Source: Aquabacterium sp029268225 (GTDB lineage: Bacteria > Pseudomonadota > Gammaproteobacteria > Burkholderiales > Burkholderiaceae_C). From it: a DNA stretch of 64,000 nt. Shown piece by piece: positions 60,471 to 64,000 of the stretch (positions within the stretch are counted from its first letter, which is position 1; the number at the start of each line of letters is the position of its first letter). Position numbers and translations under genes: made by a program. The notes below the pieces were generated by a model that saw only the letters and a program-made list of their open reading frames with translations, was not told the DNA's origin and made no database searches. Location of the stretch: assembly GCF_037482285.1 (NCBI RefSeq), contig NZ_JBBEYB010000004.1, positions 62,001 through 126,000 on the forward strand, written 5' to 3'.

Positions 60471-60869
60471 TCAAGCCGTGGTGGCCAGCTTTTGCAGGAT
60501 TTTCTGAACTTTCTCTTCCAGCGTCGCTTTGGTGAAAGGCTTGACGATGTAACCAGCGGCCCCCGTTTGGGCGGCCAGCACGATGTCTTCCTTGCGCGCC
60601 TCGGCGGTCACCATCAGCACCGGGATGTGCTTGAGCGCGTCATCCGCCTTGATGGCCTTGAGCAATTCAAAGCCGTTCATGTTGGGCATGTTGATGTCAC
60701 TGACCACGAAGTCGAACTTACCGTTCTTCAGCATGTTCAGGGCCACCACGCCGTCTTCCGCCTCGTCGGCATTGACGTAGCCGCTTTCCTTGAGCAGGCC
60801 GCGGACGATGCGGCGCATGGTCGAAAAATCGTCCACGATCAGAAACTTGAAATCGGCGGGGTTGCTCAT
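60471..60869 (-). CDS. cheY: Chemotaxis response regulator CheY
   Basis: ATG 60869 gives 132 residues: FLIVDDFSTMRRIVRGLL (acidic pocket), VVSDINMPNMNGFELL (phospho-acceptor Asp near residue 60) and VMVTAEA, YIVKPFTKATL. It carries the chemotaxis signal to the flagellar switch protein FliM. cheZ lies 11 bp downstream and motB 59 bp upstream. Confidence 0.97.
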   Translation of the reverse strand: MSNPADFKFLIVDDFSTMRRIVRGLLKESGYVNADEAEDGVVALNMLKNGKFDFVVSDINMPNMNGFELLKAIKADDALKHIPVLMVTAEARKEDIVLAAQTGAAGYIVKPFTKATLEEKVQKILQKLATTA

Positions 60870-60928
60870 GGCTCGTCCTTGTGTCCTAAAAGCCGGCATC
60901 TCTCTGTGGATGCCTTCGGTGGAGGAGT

Positions 60929-61894
60929 TTATCGGTTTGGCGCACCTGTGCCGGGTGGGAGTGACCCTTCAGGTGTGGCTTCTGTCTCGTCTTCGGCGTT
61001 TGAAGAGGTGCCGGAGGCCGTGCGCGCGGCTTCGTAGAAGCGCTCTTCCGCCTCACGGTTCATCACGATGATGCTGATGCGCCGGTTCAGCGGGCTCTCT
61101 GGGTTCTGCGCATCGAACAGCATGCTGGCGGCCAGACCTTGTACCCGCAGCACGTTCTCTCCCTTGAGTCCGCCTGCAATCAATTCCCGCCGAGAGGCAT
61201 TGGCACGGTCCGCCGACAACTCCCAATTGCTGTAGCCGGCCTCGCCGCCAACGAAAGGCTTGGCGTCCGTGTGTCCTTCGATGGTCAGACGATTGGGCAC
61301 GTCGGCCAGCACATAGCCAATGGCACGGAGCACATCGCGCATGTACCCTTCCACCGTTTCCGAGCCGCTGGCGAACATGGGCCGGTTCTGATCGTCCACG
61401 ATCTGGATGCGCAAGCCTTCGGCAGTCAGATCCAGACGCAACTGCGATTGATACTTGGACAGCCGATTGTCGTTGGCGATCACTTCCTGCACCTTGGCCT
61501 TGAGGGCGTTCAGGCGGGCTTGTTCCTGGCGCATCATTTCAGCCTTCAAGGCCTTGTGGCGCAGTTTTTCGTCAACGGTTTCCGAGCGCCCCTTGTTTTG
61601 CTGCCCTGTGGTTTCGGTCAGGCTGTTGCCACCGCCCTTGATGATGGAGGTGGCATCGCCCGCACCCGAGCCGCCCATCATCGACACCTTGACCGGGTTG
61701 TTGAAATAGTCGGCAATGCCCTTGCGGTCACCTTCCGTCGTCGAGCCCAGCAGCCACATCAGCAGGAAGAAGGCCATCATGGCCGTCACGAAGTCGGCGT
61801 AAGCAATCTTCCACGCACCCCCGTGAGCGGCATGGCCGCCCTTCTTGATGCGCTTGATGATGATCGGCTGGACCTTCTTCGAATCTCCGGCCAT
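60929..61894 (-). CDS. motB: Flagellar motor stator protein MotB
   Basis: 321 residues. The single membrane helix carries the proton-binding aspartate: GGAWKIAYADFVTAMMAFFL. The OmpA-like peptidoglycan-binding domain has IEGHTDAKPF and NWELSADRANASRREL. The C-terminal 40 residues are Glu/Thr/Pro-rich. It anchors the stator and couples proton flow to torque with MotA, whose stop lies three bases before the MotB start. Confidence 0.96.
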   Translation of the reverse strand: MAGDSKKVQPIIIKRIKKGGHAAHGGAWKIAYADFVTAMMAFFLLMWLLGSTTEGDRKGIADYFNNPVKVSMMGGSGAGDATSIIKGGGNSLTETTGQQNKGRSETVDEKLRHKALKAEMMRQEQARLNALKAKVQEVIANDNRLSKYQSQLRLDLTAEGLRIQIVDDQNRPMFASGSETVEGYMRDVLRAIGYVLADVPNRLTIEGHTDAKPFVGGEAGYSNWELSADRANASRRELIAGGLKGENVLRVQGLAASMLFDAQNPESPLNRRISIIVMNREAEERFYEAARTASGTSSNAEDETEATPEGSLPPGTGAPNR

Positions 61895-61897
61895 GAC

Positions 61898-62755
61898 TTA
61901 CTTCTTCTTCACGTGAGCTTCGAGTTCGGCGAAGGTCGGGCGTTCGGTCGAAAACAGCACCTTGCGACCGAATTCGATGGCCACCTGGGGCGCATAGCCC
62001 TGCATGCTGGCCAGCAGCACGGTTTTGATCACCTGAAATTCCTTGGTGCCCTCGTCGAGCTTCTGCTCCATCAGCCCCCCCAAGGGTTCCACCACGCCGT
62101 AGGCCAGCAAAATACCCAGGAACGTGCCGACCAGCGCCGAGCCAATCATGCCGCCCAGCACCGCTGGAGGCTGGCCCACCGAACCCATGGTGTTGACCAC
62201 GCCCAGCACCGCGGCCACGATGCCGAAGGCCGGCAGAGCGCCAGCCAGTCGGGCAATGGCTGCCACCGGTTGATGGCCTTCGTTGTGGTGGGTTTCGATT
62301 TCGTTGTCCATCAGGGCCTCGATCTCGTGCGAGTTGAGGTTGCCCGAGACCATCATGCGCAGGTAATCGGTGATGAACTCGACGACATGATGGTCGGCGC
62401 CCACGATGGGGTATTTTTTGAAGAGCGGCGAGTTGTCAGGGTCGTCCACGTCTTTTTCGATGGACATCAGGCCCTCTTTTCGGACCTTCTGCAAGATCTC
62501 ATATAGCATGGCCATGAGTTCCATGTAGCGCGCCTTGGTGTACTTCGAGCCCTTGAACAGTGGTCCAAAGTTGGCCAACACGGCCTTCACGACCTTGGGC
62601 TGGTTGTTGACCAGAAAAGCGCCAATGGCCCCGCCGCCGATGGCCATCATTTCGGTGGGCATGGCATGTAGGATCACGGAAATGTTGCCGCCGTGGATGA
62701 TGAAAGCGCCAAAAATGCAACCGAGGCAGAGCAGGTAACCTACGAGAACGATCAT
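61898..62755 (-). CDS. motA: Flagellar motor stator protein MotA
   Basis: ATG 62755 gives 285 residues beginning MIVLVGYLLCLGCIFGAF; upstream in-frame starts lie in the promoter area. The PAFGIVAAVLGVVNTMGSVG and GTFLGILLAYGVVEPLGG segments hold the conserved prolines of transmembrane 3 and 4. The cytoplasmic loop has charged residues contacting FliG. It is first gene of the unit and sits behind a sigma-28-like promoter. Confidence 0.96.
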   Translation of the reverse strand: MIVLVGYLLCLGCIFGAFIIHGGNISVILHAMPTEMMAIGGGAIGAFLVNNQPKVVKAVLANFGPLFKGSKYTKARYMELMAMLYEILQKVRKEGLMSIEKDVDDPDNSPLFKKYPIVGADHHVVEFITDYLRMMVSGNLNSHEIEALMDNEIETHHNEGHQPVAAIARLAGALPAFGIVAAVLGVVNTMGSVGQPPAVLGGMIGSALVGTFLGILLAYGVVEPLGGLMEQKLDEGTKEFQVIKTVLLASMQGYAPQVAIEFGRKVLFSTERPTFAELEAHVKKK

Positions 62756-62844
62756 GGTGGGGGAGCACGCGCGAGTGTTGCTTGGCATCCTAACCGTTCT
62801 GTCGGCGTGCGTGCGTCGGCAAAACGATCGGTGAGGGCATTCCT

Positions 62845-62872
62845 GTATCGGCAGATCCCGATGACGGGTTTA
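62845..62872 (-). promoter_or_regulatory. Sigma-28 (FliA) type promoter of motA
   Basis: On the minus strand TAAA (62872-62869) and GCCGATAC (62852-62845) are 16 bp apart, against the E. coli consensus TAAA-N15-GCCGATAA. The site is about 90 bp upstream of the motA ATG. One extra base of spacing and one mismatch leave some doubt. Confidence 0.6.
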
Positions 62873-62968
62873 TCGGTCAGTGGTCCGCCGACTTGAGGTG
62901 TGTCGCGGTTTGGGGTCCCCATGGGGCGACTCATAATCGGTGCACATCAGATTGCGAGGATCAACACC

Positions 62969-63673
62969 ATGGCCCGATTGCCCCGGTTGGAGGTGGCTCA
63001 TTGGCCTCATCTCGTCGTGCAGCGGGTGCACGACGGCCAACTTTTGGCCCGCGACGACGCCGATCGGGCCTTGCTGTTGCAAACCTGGCGTGAGGCGGCC
63101 AGGGCGCATCAGGTCAGCATTCATGCCTATTGCCTGGCCGCCGATCATTTTCACCTGCTGCTGACCCCTGAGCAAGATGCTTCTTTGAGTCTGTTCATGC
63201 AGGCGGTGGGGCGCCGCTATGTGAGTGCGTTCAACCGTCGGCATGGTCGGCAAGGGGGCTTATGGGCGGGGCGCTACCGTGCCACGATCGTCGACCCGGC
63301 GCGTTACTTGCTTGATGCGATGGTGTGGGTCGAGACGCACGGGCAGCGCGCCGGGGGTCTCTCGCCCGTTCTGGACGATGCCTGGTCCAGCGCGCGCCAC
63401 CACCTGGGGCGCGGCTCCGACCCCTTGGTCAGTGATCACCGGGTGTTCTGGTCGTTGGGCAACACGCCTTTCGAGCGTGAGGCGGCTTGGCGCAGCAGGC
63501 TGGAGGAGGGGCTTTCGGTGCCACTCGCACGGCGCATGTCGGAAGCCATGCACAAAGGTTGGGCCTTGATGCCGGATGCGGCCTTGCCAGCACTGGAGGC
63601 GGCTGTGGGTCGGCGCCTGACGCCGCGGCCGCGTGGGCGGCCTCGCAAGGTGACCGCTGGCCCGGCCCCATGA
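62969..63673 (+). CDS. REP-associated tyrosine transposase (RAYT) family protein
   Basis: ATG 62969 behind GAGG gives 234 residues. The HUH metal motif is CLAADHFHLLLTP. The next conserved block FMQAVGRRYVSAFNRRHGRQG and LWAGRYRATIV is characteristic of Y1 transposase-like RAYTs. The usual YIExNPVRAG is changed to WVETHGQRAGG. The C-terminus is Arg-rich (RRLTPRPRGRPRK). Such proteins are single-copy domesticated transposases linked to REP repeats. A short repeated motif lies just downstream. Confidence 0.85.
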   Translation: MARLPRLEVAHWPHLVVQRVHDGQLLARDDADRALLLQTWREAARAHQVSIHAYCLAADHFHLLLTPEQDASLSLFMQAVGRRYVSAFNRRHGRQGGLWAGRYRATIVDPARYLLDAMVWVETHGQRAGGLSPVLDDAWSSARHHLGRGSDPLVSDHRVFWSLGNTPFEREAAWRSRLEEGLSVPLARRMSEAMHKGWALMPDAALPALEAAVGRRLTPRPRGRPRKVTAGPAP

Positions 63674-63735
63674 TCTGACCCTATTTATGACCGCACCAAG
63701 CTGGTGCTTGTTATTTATTGGGTTCTGACCCTATT
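63674..63735 (+). repeat. Direct repeat downstream of the RAYT gene (REP-like)
   Basis: TCTGACCCTATT occurs at 63674-63685 and again at 63724-63735, 50 bp apart in the same orientation, each followed by an AT-rich run (TATGA, AATTA). The second copy is preceded by GGGT, making GGGT...ACCC, a short dyad. The place next to a RAYT gene makes REP-type elements likely. Confidence 0.5.
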
Positions 63736-63744
63736 AATTAGTGC

Positions 63745-63773
63745 TTGAAACCCCGGGAGAACGAGAGTATCCT
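63745..63773 (+). promoter_or_regulatory. gltB promoter
   Basis: TTGAAA at 63745-63750, 17 bp, TATCCT at 63768-63773, a good sigma-70-type promoter 48 bp before the gltB ATG. Confidence 0.65.
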
Positions 63774-63820
63774 CGCCGCTCACCGTGTTGTTTTCCCACA
63801 CTTACTCTGGAGCGCCCCCC

Positions 63821-64000
63821 ATGACCCAGGCGACTTCGGGAACCTCGTTCCCCATCCCCTCCGCGTCTGACGCAGCCGTCACCTCCGTGGCCACTGCACA
63901 GGAAATCAAAGCCGCAGCCGAACTGGGCATGTACGCCAACGCCGAGCACGATGCGTGCGGCGTGGGCTTCGTCGCTCACATCAAGGGCCACAAGGCGCAC
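63821..64000 (+). CDS. gltB: Glutamate synthase large subunit, N-terminal fragment
   Basis: The first 60 residues from ATG 63821, behind TGGAG. EHDACGVGFVAHIKG contains the catalytic N-terminal-nucleophile cysteine (C46) of the glutaminase domain, so the preceding 45 residues would be a propeptide removed on maturation, somewhat longer than usual. The gene runs off the window. GltB makes glutamate from glutamine and 2-oxoglutarate, complementing gdhA at 13.3 kb. Confidence 0.95.
   Translation, partial: MTQATSGTSFPIPSASDAAVTSVATAQEIKAAAELGMYANAEHDACGVGFVAHIKGHKAH

Noticed and set aside
62880..62930. REP-like sequence upstream of the RAYT gene (GGGGTCCCCATGGGG)
   Set aside because: It is a simple palindrome without the TCTGACCC core seen downstream, so it is not the same element.

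Overview
The window is chromosomal DNA of a GC-rich betaproteobacterium, most likely order Burkholderiales and probably the Rubrivivax/Leptothrix/Aquabacterium side of it. This is inferred from gene order (glyA-nrdR, minor pilins, ribD-ribE-ribBA-ribH-nusB; xseB-ispA-dxs; argH divergent from an AlgZ/AlgR pair; motA-motB-cheY-cheZ), the PEP-CTERM protein and codon use. Nearly all of it is ordinary housekeeping sequence. There is no rRNA, CRISPR array, prophage or integron, and one tRNA.

Layout. 1-4.2 kb: biotin genes bioA (cut by the window edge), bioD and bioF, interrupted by a BI-1 family membrane protein and an NhaR-type regulator. 4.2-6.4 kb: tandem copies of a degenerate HD-GYP protein. 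6.5-8.3 kb: miaB and an exported protein. 8.4-13.1 kb: a MurU-like nucleotidyltransferase and a ferric-iron ABC transporter whose three genes lie in three orientations with Fur-like sites. 13.2-14.6 kb: gdhA behind three NtrC-like sites. 14.7-17.0 kb: a scar made of a chemotaxis-receptor tail, a truncated IS66 element and a frameshifted umuC tail. 17.1-27.8 kb: tRNA(CAU), htpG, a DUF2726 protein, a GNAT enzyme, rplM-rpsI, argC, erpA, anmK, an M23 peptidase and tyrS. 28.0-31.3 kb: an envelope cluster of a PEP-CTERM protein, an oversized OmpW-like porin and a second secreted protein resembling the first. 31.5-36.9 kb: a MocA-like protein, pdxH, msrA, ubiD and a lytic transglycosylase. 36.9-39.0 kb: a ZTP riboswitch, glyA and nrdR. 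39.0-42.1 kb: minor pilin operon without pilY1. 42.2-47.6 kb: riboflavin operon, nusB and a Ser/Thr kinase. 47.6-52.3 kb: ppx, a ZIP transporter, a DMT transporter and a Rieske oxygenase. 52.7-59.8 kb: xseB-ispA-dxs, a hemerythrin, argH and the AlgZ/AlgR-like pair. 59.8-62.9 kb: motA-motB-cheY-cheZ behind a sigma-28-like promoter. 62.9-64 kb: a RAYT-type transposase, a short repeated motif, and the start of gltB.

How it fits together. Nitrogen assimilation appears twice (gdhA, gltB). One-carbon, purine and PLP metabolism meet at the ZTP switch, glyA and pdxH. Motility and surface functions (minor pilins, flagellar motor, CheY/CheZ, AlgZ/AlgR, PEP-CTERM protein, degenerate HD-GYP pair) suggest a motile, surface-colonising cell. 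I see no clear new multi-gene system. The least explained items are the PEP-CTERM/OmpW/secreted-paralogue cluster, the tandem degenerate HD-GYP pair, the NtrC-like triad before gdhA, and the RAYT with its repeated motif. All calls come from reading the sequence; no database search was run.
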